Source: Aegilops tauschii subsp. strangulata | Taxonomy: Eukaryota; Streptophyta; Magnoliopsida; Poales; Poaceae | NCBI RefSeq assembly: GCF_002575655.3 | Contig: NC_053037.3 | Coordinates: forward strand, 254,357,135 to 254,421,134 | Length of the DNA: 64,000 nt | Direction of reading: 5' to 3' | Shown here: positions 20,983-31,949 of the stretch, piece after piece | Layout: each line of letters starts with the position of its first letter | Position numbering within the stretch: the stretch's first letter is position 1 | Notes under the pieces: model-generated | What the model was told of the DNA's origin: nothing | Database searches by the model: none | Seen by the model: the letters and a program-made list of their open reading frames with translations, nothing else | Position numbers and translations under genes: made by a program

Positions 20983-21897
20983 TGATGAGGACATCAATAC
21001 CATTGTTACACCCACAGCCCCTACTGCTATACATACTGGACCAATTACTAGAGCTCGCGCACGCCAATTAAATTACCAGGTACTTTCGTTTCTTGGTAAT
21101 GATTCTAATGTTCATGAGAATATGATGCTGCCTAAATTGGATACATTTGTTTTGCTTACAAATGAAGGGCCTAGCTTTGAGAAGGATGAACATTGGAGCA
21201 AGAACAAGCATGGAGATGATGGCATGCCATGGGGGACAAGAACGGAGTTACAAGTGATGATTTCAGGACATTGAAGCCACCATAATGCGTGCATGAAGCC
21301 TTGGACGAAATATACAAGATGCTACTTCATAACTTTCATCCAGAGGCTATTCTAGGTGCTGCGTCACCTTATTATTGGGCCAGGCCCATGTAATTTCGAA
21401 ATACTTGAGTATAGGCTATTTTTAGAGTCCGTATGTGTGGGGAAACAAGAGATAGGGTTGGTTTCGGACCCCTTCCCCAAGGACCACGAAATTCCCCCTC
21501 TTCCTCCATATATACAGCCCTTAGGGCGTCGTTTAGACTTTGGGTTTTGTTTAGATTAAAAGTTCGCCATAGCTGCAACTTCGCGTACTTCGTTTGTGTT
21601 CAACGACTAGACAAAGGCGTCACAGAACCCCACCTTGATCAATAAAGCTTTCATCTTATAATCGCGATATCCAGATTGCAATCTCAGTTTCTTGCTTGTT
21701 CTTCGTTTGCTCGCAGGAAACAGACCCTCGTGGTCAGGTTGATCGTGCTCCGGTGTGGTCAATAACCTCTCGGAGTTGGTTTAGCGATTGCTAAGGCGCG
21801 ACGTCATCGCACGTTTGTAGTCGGATCGTCAAAGTCGATTTCCACCAAAGCGATATCCATCATCTCATCGAAAGACGGGTCACCTTTGCCTCTATCA
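20983..21897 (+). repeat. Family A LTR L4
   Basis: Complete 915-bp plus-strand LTR. The five bases before it are TAACA. A primer site at 21900 and a leader fragment follow, so it is a 5' LTR of a truncated family A copy with no gag-pol attached. Confidence 0.88.
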
Positions 21898-22440
21898 AGT
21901 GGTATCAGATTTCTAGGTTGCTCGGTGAGATTTTACAGTTTTTCGTAGTTTAGATCGAGTCTGTTCTTCATACCTACAGTCCACGAAAAAGCCACACAAA
22001 AAAATATTAGGGTTAGTTCATCATATCCGAACCAATCTGAGCCTTTGCATAATCTTTTTAGGGTTTTTGCTTTGTTGAATTTGCGGTTGCATCGTCGTGT
22101 CAAGTTGCTGGTCTTAGAGTCTAGTCATTTAGAGTTTCAAGTTCTGGTCATAAGTTGTCACGCCGCCGCCGCACCATCATCATCGCCTTGCCATCTACCA
22201 CCATTGCTTATCCGCCACCGCTTTGAATCCGTATCCATATACCACCACCAATCCGTATCCATATACCACCACCGATCCGTATCCATATACCACCACCGCT
22301 ACCATATACTACCACCGCTGCCATATCCTACCACCATATATCCACAACCAATCCGAGTTCTTTTCATATTCGGTTTGTTTTAGAGATCCATCTATTTTCC
22401 GTTTCGTGTTTCCTTGCCTGAGTAGGTCTCGGAAAAAAAT
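21898..22440 (+). other. Truncated family A leader
   Basis: Begins with AGTGGTATCAGATTT and includes three units of the 24-bp minisatellite. It stops in the A-run after GGTCTCGGAAAAAAA, where an inverted family A protease fragment begins. Confidence 0.8.
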
Positions 22441-22577
22441 TTTGCCATGGTCTACCAAGTAATAAGGAACATGCTTGCATGGGTACCACATCACAATCAA
22501 CATAATCAGCATATGTAGAGATACTAAAATGCACACGAACAGTACGTGTTACCTTAACCTTGCCGCATGTTCCTTAG
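22441..22577 (-). pseudogene. Inverted family A protease fragment plus filler
   Basis: Minus-strand family A sequence from GCGGCAAGGTTAAGG to GGTAGACCATGGCAAA (protease C-terminus). It carries the same ACTTGG variant as 636-645, so it may derive from A0 or a sister. Bases 22563-22577 (about ATGTTCCTTAGTATC) look like short filler before Athila sequence resumes. Confidence 0.65.
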
Positions 22578-22980
22578 TATCTCTAGTTGTCTCCTCATTC
22601 ATAACATAACCTTCCGGTACCTTAGGCAATTCATATCTAGGAAGGCTAGTTCTAGTAGGTGTTTCAAGAGTTTCAGTTTCAAGCTCATCATCAGATTCAA
22701 CAACATCATGTTGTATTACTCTAGCAATTTGTTCATCAAGAAATTCAACAAGTGGCACATCAACATTATCAAGCAAGGTATTAGCATCATCATAAGCATT
22801 ATCCATAGCAGAAGTAGCATCATCAATAACTTGCGACGTATCAAGATTAATAGCATGTGGTGGTGTTGGAATTTCACTTATAACAGAAGGTGAATCTAAA
22901 GCAGAACTGGATGGCAGTTCCTTACCTCCCCTCGTCTTTGAGGGAAATATCTTAGTCTTGGCATCCTTCAGATTCTTCAT
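22578..22980 (-). pseudogene. Duplicated start of Athila-type gag
   Basis: First ~134 codons of the same gag as at 20606, essentially identical apart from DDANTLLD for DDASTLLD, then cut. Part of the 776-bp duplication. Confidence 0.75.
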
Positions 22981-23058
22981 AGTGATAAATTGATAATAAT
23001 CCCAAGTGACTCATCAAATATAGCTGTGCTCCCCGGCAACGGCGCCCGAAAAAGGTCT

Positions 23059-24404
23059 TGATAACCCACAAGTATAGGGGATCGCAACAGTTTTCGAGGG
23101 TAGAGTATTCAACCCAAATTTATAGATTCGACACAAGGGGAGCCAAATAATATTTGAAGATATTAGCAGTCGAGTTGTCAATTCAACTACACCTGGAGAT
23201 TAATTATCTACAGCAAGTAATCAGTAGCACAGTAATATGATAGTTTTGATAGTAGTGACAGCAGCAACGGTAACAGTAACAGTGATAGCAGTAATTTTGT
23301 AGCAAGTATAACAGTGATGATAGCAGTAGTAACTTAGCAGAAACAATATAACATAAATTCGTAGGCATTGGATCGGTGACTTGTTGGATGATATTCATCA
23401 TGAGACAGTTATAACCTAGGGCGATACGACACTAGCTCCAATTCGTCAATATAATGTAGGCATGTATTCCGTAAATAGTCATACGTGCTTATGGAAAGAA
23501 CTTGCATGACATCTTTTGTCCTAGCCTCTCGTGGCAGCGGGGTCCATATTGGAAACTAAGGGATATTAAGGCTTGCTTTTAACAGAGAACCAGAACAAAG
23601 CATTAACACATAGTGAATACATGAACTCCTCAAACTACAGTCATCACCGGGAGTGGTCCTGACTATTGTCCCTTCGGGGTTGCCGGATCATAACACATAG
23701 TAGGTGACTATAACATGCAAGATCAGGTCTAGAACATGGATATAATGATGATAACATAAACTGTTCAGATCTGAGTTCATGGCGCCCGGGCACAAAGTGA
23801 CAAGCATTAAGCATGGCAAAGTCATAGCAACATCAATCTTAGAACGTAGTGGATACTAGGGATCAAGCCCTAACAAAACTAACTCGATTACATGATGAAT
23901 CTCATCCAACTCGTCACCGACCAGCGAGCCTACGAAGGAATTACTCACTCCCGGTGGGGAGCATCATGGAATTAGCGATGGAGAAGGGTTGGTGATGATG
24001 AAGAACGAACATCCCCCTCTCCGAAGCCCCAAACGGACTCCAGATCTGGCCTCCCAATGAAGAACAGGAGGTGACGGCGGCTCCGTCTCATGGATCACGA
24101 TAATTCTTTCTCCCTGATTTTTTTCTGGGCGCGCCAGGAGAGGGGGGCGCGCCCTGGTGGGTTGTGCCCACTCAGGGGCCCCTCTCTGGTAGATCTTGGA
24201 TCCAAAAATTCTTATATATTATATAAAAATTCCTCGCAAAGTTTCGCCCCATTCCGAGAACTTTTATTTTTGCACAAAAAAACACCATGCTAGTTCTGCT
24301 GAAAACAGCGTCAGTCCGGGGTTAGTTTCATTCAAATCATGCAAATTAGAGTCCAAAACAAGAGGAAAAGCATTAGGAAAAGTAGATATGTTGAAGACGT
24401 ATCC
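23059..24404 (-). repeat. Athila-type 5' LTR (full length)
   Basis: About 1346 bp on the minus strand, from GATACGTCTTCAACATATC (first T changed) to CTTGTGGGTTATCA. The primer site is at 23030-23047. It abuts family E-like internal sequence at 24405. Confidence 0.7.
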
Positions 24405-24834
24405 GTGTACATGATGCACGACTCCAACATTTTTGAGAAACTCCTACAGGTGACCTCCTTCCCTTTGAGCCATACTCACATACGCATATTGGATGGGTCA
24501 TACTTTCATTGTTGTCTCCTTCTTCTTGTCTACATGATACATATATTGGATGGAGGACTGACATTGGAGATGGAACCTATGGACCTTCAAATTGAGGAGC
24601 GCTCGGAATTAGACCACCACTCTTGCCATGGCATTGGTCAATGGTATGCGATGAAACTTTTGCCATATTGCACCGACACCTACATATTTATTCATGATCA
24701 TGCTAGATGGAAACATTCTTTCCATGACAAATTTGCATCTTATGCATGGATTGACTCACATTATGATTGCCTTGTTGCATCTTGTATTTCTATGTCATCC
24801 ATGATATTATGAGCTTGTGCACTTCCTTAGTAAA
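24405..24834 (+). repeat. Fragment of family E internal region, plus strand
   Basis: Matches, in opposite orientation, the family E interior at about 33090-33520 (ACTCCAACATTTTTGAGAAA; LEMEPMDLQIEERSELD against LEIGSMDLYIEKRSDLL). A frame is open at 24339-24812 but has no recognised domain. It is interrupted by the E LTR at 24835, with GTAAA (24830-24834) as the expected target copy. Confidence 0.6.
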
Positions 24835-25114
24835 TGATGTAGGGTAGAACCCTATGGCCCGATCTTTCACGAAATGGAGGGGATCCTACGAAGAACACGA
24901 GGATAAACGCGAGGGAAATCATGAGGAAAAATGAGAGGAAACACTCAAATAGACAAGAAGCGACCACACATGTGCTAGATCCTCGAAACACAAAGAGATA
25001 CACGATCCACAATCAACAAGGGACGATACATAGGGTAACCGATTCTTCTCCGTGAGGAGGTCTTGATGGGGCCACCCGTGGGGTCTTGAATCCAAAGTGG
25101 ATCTTCTCCGTAGA
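24835..25114 (-). repeat. Family E 3' LTR, part 1 of 3
   Basis: End of the minus-strand LTR (…CCTACATCA at 24835). The LTR continues at 26097-26186 and 31950-32561, about 982 bp when the two nested Q insertions are removed. Confidence 0.75.
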
Positions 25115-26091
25115 TGCTGAGGACATGACTACCTTGGATACGACCAAAAATATTGCATACATGCATATTTGTGAGGTGATTTCTAATGCAAACTATGCAA
25201 TAATTTATTTATGTCATCCAGGACAAAAAATACTTCACAGACTTTTGTGCCATGTCTAATTGCAGGTGTATGGGACATTTGTACAATTCACATATTAAGA
25301 TAAGGGAAAAAGAGAAGTTTATGTGCTGTTCAAAAAGTCCTCTCACGTCATTTTTGGGCCAAGAGAAGATAGAGTCCAAGTCTCTCACGGATTCACATTC
25401 GGACTGCACAGACATACCTGACTCAAAACGCCAATAATTCTCTCATACAGACTCTGAATTGGGTGATTCTTTTTTTGTTGGAAAGTAGATTTCGTGCACG
25501 TTCCAACACAATTGGATTCATATTCAAATTCATCCGGAGCATTGAGTTATGGACGAAACAATCTGACATTGCAGCAGAATCCGGGTCAAACTACAAGTCC
25601 AAAGGTGTTGCATCACCTGCACTTGGGCCCATGAGCCTTGTATGACCTAGGGTTGGTTTTAGGATGCCTTGGGACGTCCTCCCACCTCCTTGGCCGCCAC
25701 CCCTTGCTCCTATATAAGTACATCCATCTAGTAGCTATTTCCTTGGGATTTGTTTAGTTAAAAGTTAGCCATTGCAACTTTGTGTACTTTGTTTGTGTCC
25801 AACGACCAGACGAAGACCGTTTTTGGATCCCCGCCTTTATCAATACTTCATACATATTCGCAATATTCAAATTGCTTTTATCATATTCTTGCTTGTTCTT
25901 CGATTGCTTGCAGGAATAGACCTTCGTGGTCAGGTTGGTCGTGCTCCGGCGTGGTCAATAACCTCACGAGATTGGTTTAGCGATTGCTAAGGCGCAACAT
26001 CGTGCACGTTTGTAGTCGGATCGTCAAAGTCGACTCCACCAAATCGATAGTTATCATCTCATCGAAAGATCGGGACACCCTCGCTCTATCA
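25115..26091 (+). mobile_element. Solo LTR of family Q (Q3)
   Basis: 977-bp LTR (TGCTGAGGACATGACTACC, third base changed, to CTCTATCA) flanked by perfect 5-bp target duplications GTAGA at 25110-25114 and 26092-26096. No internal sequence is left, so it is the product of LTR-LTR recombination. Confidence 0.9.
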
Positions 26092-26096
26092 GTAGA

Positions 26097-26186
26097 GGCG
26101 CGCGGTCTCTCTCGTGGAGTAGATCCGTATGGATGAGCAAAGCTCTATCTCTAAATGAGCTAAACCATTGCTAACCCTCACTAGGA
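26097..26186 (-). repeat. Family E 3' LTR, part 2 of 3
   Basis: 90 bp of E LTR between the two nested Q insertions. Its last five bases, TAGGA (26182-26186), are the target copy of the next insertion. Confidence 0.7.
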
Positions 26187-27165
26187 TGATGAGGACATGA
26201 CTACCTTGGATACGACAAAAAATATTGCATACATGCATATTTATCAGGTGATTTCTAGTGCAAACTATTCAATAATCTATCTATGTTATCCAGAACAAAA
26301 ATACTTCACACACTTTTGTGTTTTGTCTAATTGCAGGTGTATGGGACATCTGTACAATCCACATATGAAGATAGGGGAAAAGGAGAAGTTTAGGTTCTGT
26401 TCAAAAAGTCCTTTCACGTCACTTTTGGGCCAAGAGAAGATAGAGTCCAAGTCTCTCACGTTCTGGATTCAGATTCAGATTGCACAGACATACCTGACTC
26501 AAAACGCCAACAACTTTTTCATACGGACTCCGAATTGGGTGATTTTTTTGTTGGAAAGTAGATTTCGTCCTCTTTCCAACCCAATTGGATTCACCTTTAA
26601 ATTCGTCCGGGGCGTTGAGATATGGACGAAACAATCTGACGCTGCAGCAGAATCCGAGTCAAACAACAAGTCCAAAGGTGTTGCATCACCTCCACTTGGG
26701 CCCATGAGCCTTGTATGACCTAGGGTTGGTCTTAGGCTGCCTTGGGACGTCCTCCCACCTCCTTGGCCGCCACCCCTTGCTCCTATATAAGTAGATCCAT
26801 CTAGTAGCTTTTTTCTTGGGATTTGTTTAGTTAAAAGTTAGGCATTGCAACTTCGTGTACTTCGTTTGTGTCCAACGACCAGACCAAGACCGCTTACGGA
26901 TCCCCACCTTTATCAATACTTCATCTATATTCGCAATATTCAGATTGCATTATCATATTCTTGCTTGTTCTTCGATTGCTTGCAGGAATAGACCTTCGTG
27001 GTCAGGCTGATCGTGCTTCCGGCATCGTCAGTAACCTCAGGAGATTGGTTTAGCGATTGCTAAGGCGCAACGTCTCGCACGTTCGTAGTCGAATCGTCAA
27101 AGTCGACTTCCACCAAAGCGATATCCATCATCTCATCGAAAGACGGGACACCTTTGCCTCTATCA
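26187..27165 (+). repeat. LTR Q4, hybrid of families Q and A
   Basis: Q-type from its start to about 27072, then family A sequence to the end: CTCGCACGTTCGTAG, AAAGCGATATCCATC and GACGGGACACCTTTGCCTC in place of the Q versions (AAATCGATAGTTATC, GATCGGGACACCCTCGCC). Confidence 0.8.
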
Positions 27166-27169
27166 AGGA

Positions 27170-28151
27170 TGATGAGGACATGACTACCTTGGATACGACC
27201 AAAAATATTGCATAAATGCATATTTATCAGGTGATTTCTATTGCAAACTATTCAATAATCTATTTCTGTTATCCAGAACAAAAATACTTCACACACTTTT
27301 GTGTTTTGTCTAATTGCAGGTGTATGGAACATTTGTACAATCCACATATGAATATAGGGGAAAAGGAGAAGTTTAGGTTCTGTTCAAAAAGTCCTTTCAC
27401 GTCACTTTTGGGCCAAGAGAAGATAGAGTCCAAGTCTCTCACGTTCTGGATTCAGATTCGGACTGCACAGACATACCTGACTCAAAACGCCAACAACTTT
27501 TTCATACGGAGTCCGAATTGGGTGATTCTTTTTTTGTTGGAAAGTAGATTTCGTCCTCTTTCCAACCCAATTGGATTCACCTTTAAATTCGTCTGGAGCG
27601 TTGAGATATGGACGAAACAATCTGACGCTGCAGCAGAATCTGAGTCAAACAACAAGTCCAAAGGTGTTGCATCACCTCCACTTGGGCCCATGAGCCTTGT
27701 ACGACCTAGGGTTGGTTTTAGGCTGCCTTGGGACGTCCTCCCACCTCCTTGGCCGCCACCCCTTGCTCCTATATAAGTAGATCCATCTAGTAGCTTTTTC
27801 CTTGGGATTTGTTTAGTTAAAAGTTAGCCATTGCAACTTCGTGTACTTCGTTTGTGTCCAATGACCAGACCAAGACCGCTTACGTATCCCCATCTTTATC
27901 AATACTTCATCTATATTCACAATATTCAGATTGCATTACCATATTCTTGCTTGTTCTTCGATTGCTTGCAGGAATAGACCTTCGTGGTCAGGCTGATCGT
28001 GCTTCCGGCATCGTCAGTAACCTCAGGAGATTGGTTTAGCGATTGCTAAGGCGCAACGTCGTGCATGTTTGTAGTCGGATCGTCAAAGTCGACTCCACCA
28101 AATCGATAGTTATCATCTCATCAAAAGATCGGGACACCCTCGCCTCTATCA
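27170..28151 (+). repeat. LTR Q5
   Basis: 982-bp Q-type LTR throughout, followed by a primer site. It acts as the 5' LTR of the gag-bearing part. Confidence 0.85.
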
Positions 28152-29564
28152 AGTGGTATCAGTTTTCAGGTTGCTCGGTGAGAATTTCTAGTTTCCCCTA
28201 GATTAGATTTATTTTCTTACCTATTGTCCAAAAAAGCCACAAAAAAGTTAGATCTATTCATCCTTTTGTCCAAGCCAGTCTGAGCCTTTGCAATTTTCTT
28301 TTCATTGTTTGCATTATTGAATTATCGGTTGCATCGTCGTGTCGAGTTGCTGGTCTTAGTGTCTAGTTCGTTTAGAGTTTCGAGTTCTGTTCACATTAGT
28401 CATGTCGCCGCTGCATCGTTATCCCTTCCGCTGTCCACCACACCATCCATCAATTTCCACCACGTGCTACCCATAGTTCATTGTCACAATCATAGTTGAG
28501 GTCGTTCACATCTTCGCTTGATCCAATCTGCATCTTATCTAGTTTGTCTTGGAAAGAGGGAGAGAAAAAAAGACAGAGAAAAAAAGAGAGAAAAAAAAGA
28601 AAAAGAAGTCAGAGAAAAAAAAGAGAAAGAAAAAGAAAAAAAGTGTGAGGAAAAAAAAAGAAAAGAAAAAAAAAACAAAATTCGGATCTATCTAGACTCA
28701 ATCTCGTAGTTGAATTCGGATTGGAATCTGTTTTGTGCACTGTTCAGTAAAACAGACATAACTTCCTCATACGAAGTCCGTTTTGGCTCCGCGAGTACTC
28801 AAATGAAAGCTAGCGACGAGCCGCATCTAAATAGTTGCAGAGACAAGTTCAATATTTGACACCTCAAAATCGTCTTCTAAATAGGTCTTTTTGCCCTCCG
28901 AAGTTTGCGGACACAGCTTATTCCAGTTTTTCAAGCCAGTTTCAGAATTCTTTGACTCCTCATATCAACTCGGAATTGAGTGATTCTTTTTGCATTGGAA
29001 AGCTTGAGTTAGTAGCATTCTTTGAAAAAAATTATCAGAAAATTGGCTCAAACTTTTCAAGAGGAAAGTTGGAGAGAGAGTTGTTGTATATCCTACTGGG
29101 CAGTTGTTTTTCATCATTATCTTTACTGCCGTTGTGATCTTCACTTATATCTTGCTGTCCAGAGCTACTTAGTATCCTTCATTCATGCTAGTTGTGCTAC
29201 GCTGTGACCTCATTAGTGTTCTAGGCTCGCGTCTCTAGTCCGGTCTAGCCTAGGACCAGCACAGTACCGTCGTTGAGCGTTTATTCAATATTGCATCTTT
29301 GAATTGATTATTGCTAATCTTTTGCTACCATATATAGCCAACCCAACTCCACATATTTCTACACCGTGTATACGTACGTTCCCCTGGCAATCGCTTTACA
29401 CAATCTTCGGAGTTATTTGACACCGCTGGTTGCCTGTCACCACCTGCCGCATGGTAAGAACTTGTAAGATATTGATATTTGCTTTACTGTGAGCACTTTA
29501 CAACCACATCCTAGTAGTTCATAGGAACATTATTCTCGAATTTTGTTTCTTGTTTCTACTAATT
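28152..29564 (+). other. Family Q leader
   Basis: Close match to the two minus-strand Q leaders. It contains the primer site TGGTATCAGT (28154-28163), a 130-base GA-rich tract (28551-28680) and a variant of the 111-codon frame (28835-29137) that is frameshifted near its end. No gene is supported. Confidence 0.7.
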
Positions 29565-31028
29565 ATGACAGGTTCCGGAGATAGAAGTTCTTGGACGACG
29601 GAGACATCATCACCATCACGAGAGTTGGGACAACACACACAAGCACATGGTCAGGTTATCTCTTTACCGTCATTTGAGGGTAGATTTAATCCTGCTATTT
29701 ATCTAGCTTGGGAGCTTGAAGTAGAACAAGTTTTTAGTCACCATGACTTTTCTGAACTTGAGCGAGTACGAGCTGCCACTAGAGCATTTACTGGTTTTGC
29801 TTCTGTTTGGTGGAGTGTGCATTGTAAGAAAAACATTGATAACCAACCCACAACTTGGAAAGATTTGAAAGATGTAATGAGACCACAATTTTTCCCTCCT
29901 TACTATCGTCGTGAATTGCTTCGCAAATTTGAACAATTTAAACAAGGCAACAACACTGTTCATGCTTACTACCAAGAGTTCAAATCTTATATGCATCATT
30001 GTGACATAGAAGAATCTGAGGATGATACAATGAATAGATTTTTTGGTGGCTTGAACCATGATATTCAGGCACGATTTCAGTATATTCCTCGTTGCATTAC
30101 TGGTATGTATGTTCGTGCTTGTACCTTTGAGAGACAGTTACAGGAGGACGCATTGAGTGACTACAACAACAACTATTCCAGTTCATGCTCACCACCACCG
30201 GTTGGTTCCTCGACCGTTGCACCTACTAGAGCAGCCACACCTCAGATTGTGAGCGCGACATCATCTCAAGAGTATGGTACATTGCCATCATCCGTACCTA
30301 CATCAGCTACATCTTTGCGACAAGGTAATTGTAAAGGTATTGATGATATAACTTCACATGAGAATGATGCATGCCTAGTTAACTTGAATACATCATGTGT
30401 TGAGTTACCTGTTGATTTGAGCACATCACCTGTTTTAGAGAATTGTGTTACTGTCATGAATGTGTCATATGATCAAACAGTTGAAGTACCAACAATTTTG
30501 AGTGCACCCATTGAATTAACTGTTGATGCAAAAGAACCAACGTTTAATCATTTTGATATGACCTCCAATCTTGGTGATGATTCTGTGTCCAATGACTTAT
30601 TGCATGTTTGCTTATTTAAGCATGTTGTAGCATGTAAATTTGATGCAAGTAAGGTTTATTCACCAATGTTGGGATGGTTTAATGATGAACATTGTCAACC
30701 TTTTGAAATGAATAAGAGCTTCGCTTATATATGCAAACTGAGTTGCAATACTTTCATGCCTCCTACTTCTTGTGATAATATTTTGGCTTTAGATTTTATC
30801 AACTATGAAGGTTACTCATGTATACATGTGCCATATGTGCAAAAACAAAGGAAAGTAAAAATGGATGACATATACATATACAACATGTACACCTTGTCTC
30901 TTTTGTTAGCCACATTTCAGATTAAGCAACGCCGAGGATGGCTTTGTTTTCAAGAAGGGGAGGATGATGAGGACATGACTACCTTGGATACGACCAAAAA
31001 TATTGCATACATGCATATTTTTAGGTAA
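29565..31028 (+). CDS. Gag of family Q (type 2) with C-terminal module
   Basis: Starts at the ATG at 29565 (MTGSGDRSSW) and ends just inside the LTR. Residues ~30-200 form a retrotransposon Gag domain (LPSFEGRFNPAIYLAWELE, SVWWSVHC, TTWKDLKDVM, RFFGGLNHDIQ). By eye it shares well under half its residues with the gag at 6877, yet everything else in the two elements is nearly identical. The remaining ~240 residues form the same domain-free module (SPMLGWFNDEHC, KMDDIYIYNMY) ending at the polypurine tract. No zinc knuckle, protease or polymerase. The role would be particle formation with enzymes borrowed from a family A element, an inference from shared LTR ends and primer site. Confidence 0.75.
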   Translation: MTGSGDRSSWTTETSSPSRELGQHTQAHGQVISLPSFEGRFNPAIYLAWELEVEQVFSHHDFSELERVRAATRAFTGFASVWWSVHCKKNIDNQPTTWKDLKDVMRPQFFPPYYRRELLRKFEQFKQGNNTVHAYYQEFKSYMHHCDIEESEDDTMNRFFGGLNHDIQARFQYIPRCITGMYVRACTFERQLQEDALSDYNNNYSSSCSPPPVGSSTVAPTRAATPQIVSATSSQEYGTLPSSVPTSATSLRQGNCKGIDDITSHENDACLVNLNTSCVELPVDLSTSPVLENCVTVMNVSYDQTVEVPTILSAPIELTVDAKEPTFNHFDMTSNLGDDSVSNDLLHVCLFKHVVACKFDASKVYSPMLGWFNDEHCQPFEMNKSFAYICKLSCNTFMPPTSCDNILALDFINYEGYSCIHVPYVQKQRKVKMDDIYIYNMYTLSLLLATFQIKQRRGWLCFQEGEDDEDMTTLDTTKNIAYMHIFR

Positions 31029-31944
31029 TTTCTAGTGCAAACTATTCAATAATCTATCTATGTTATCCAGAACAAAAATACTTCACACACTTTTGTGTTT
31101 TGTCTAATTGCAGGTGTATGGGACATTTGTACAATCCACATATGAAGATAGGGGAAACGGAGAAGTTTAGGTTCTGTTCAAAAAGTCCTTTCACGTCACT
31201 TTTGGGGCAAGAGAAGATAGAGTCCAAGTCTCTCACGTTCTGGATTCAGATTCGGACTGCACAGACATACCTGACTCAAAACGCCAACAACTTTTTCATA
31301 CGGACTCCGAATTGGGTGATTCTTTTTTTGTTGGAAAGTAGATTTCGTCCTCTTTCCAACCCAATTGGATTCACCTTTAAATTTGTCTGGAGCGTTGAGA
31401 TATGGACGAAACAATCTGACGCTGCAGCAGAATCCGAGTCAAACAACAAGTCCAAAGGTGTTGCATCACCTCCACTTGGGCCCATGAGCCTTGTACGACC
31501 TAGGGTTGGTTTTAGGCTGCCTTGGGACGTCCTCCCACCTCCTTGGCCACCACCCCTTGCTCCTATATATGTAGATCCATCTAGTAGCTTTTTCCTTGGG
31601 ATTTGTTTAGTTAAAAGTTAGCCATTGCAACTTCGTGTGCTTCGTTTGTGTCCAACGACCAGACAAAGACCGCTACGGATCCCCACCTTTATCAATACTT
31701 CATCTATGTTCGCAATATTCAGATTGCATTATCATATTATTGGTTGTTCTTCGATTGTTTGCAGGAATAGACCTTCGTGGTCAGGCTGATCGTGCTTCCG
31801 GCATCGTCAGTAACCTTAGGAGATTGGTTTAGCGATTGCTAAGGCGCAACATCGTGCACGTTTGTAGTCGGATCGTCAAAGTCGACTCCACCAAATCGAT
31901 AGTTATCATCTCATCGAAAGATCGGGACACCCTCGCCTCTATCA
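30965..31944 (+). repeat. LTR Q6 (3' LTR)
   Basis: 980-bp Q-type LTR following FQEGEDDED coding sequence / AAGGGGAGGA. A small change (CATATTTTTAGG for CATATTTATCAGG) ends the gag frame early here. Confidence 0.85.
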
Positions 31945-31949
31945 TAGGA

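Larger units (their letters stand above)
17926..24404 (-). mobile_element. Athila-type gypsy retrotransposon (Sabrina/WHAM-like), rearranged
   Basis: Minus strand: 5' LTR (24404-23059), tRNA-Asp-type primer site, leader, gag, protease, then lost at the family F LTR. The primer site, GCGCCGTTGCCGGGGA, and the protease motif CDLGAGVSVMP are hallmarks of the Athila lineage. Bases 20983-22577 are foreign (family A). The 776 bp before that break (20207-20982) are repeated after it (22578-23353, offset 2371), so gag start, primer site and LTR end occur twice. Confidence 0.75.
26187..31944 (+). mobile_element. Composite family Q insertion: LTR-AGGA-LTR-gag-LTR
   Basis: Order: LTR Q4 (26187-27165), the four bases AGGA (27166-27169), LTR Q5 (27170-28151), primer site (28154), leader, gag (29565-31028), polypurine tract, LTR Q6 (30965-31944). 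The whole unit is flanked by TAGGA at 26182-26186 and 31945-31949, so it behaves as one integration. AGGA equals the last four bases of the polypurine tract AAGAAGGGGAGGA that precedes every 3' LTR here. Q4 is an A/Q hybrid at its 3' end. Like the minus-strand array, the element has gag only. Confidence 0.85.

Noticed and set aside
25110..26096. Q3 TSD GTAGA equals the GTAGA at 644-648 and 16629-16633
   Set aside because: Q3 sits in a different host sequence and is a complete solo LTR event; the shared pentamer is most simply chance.
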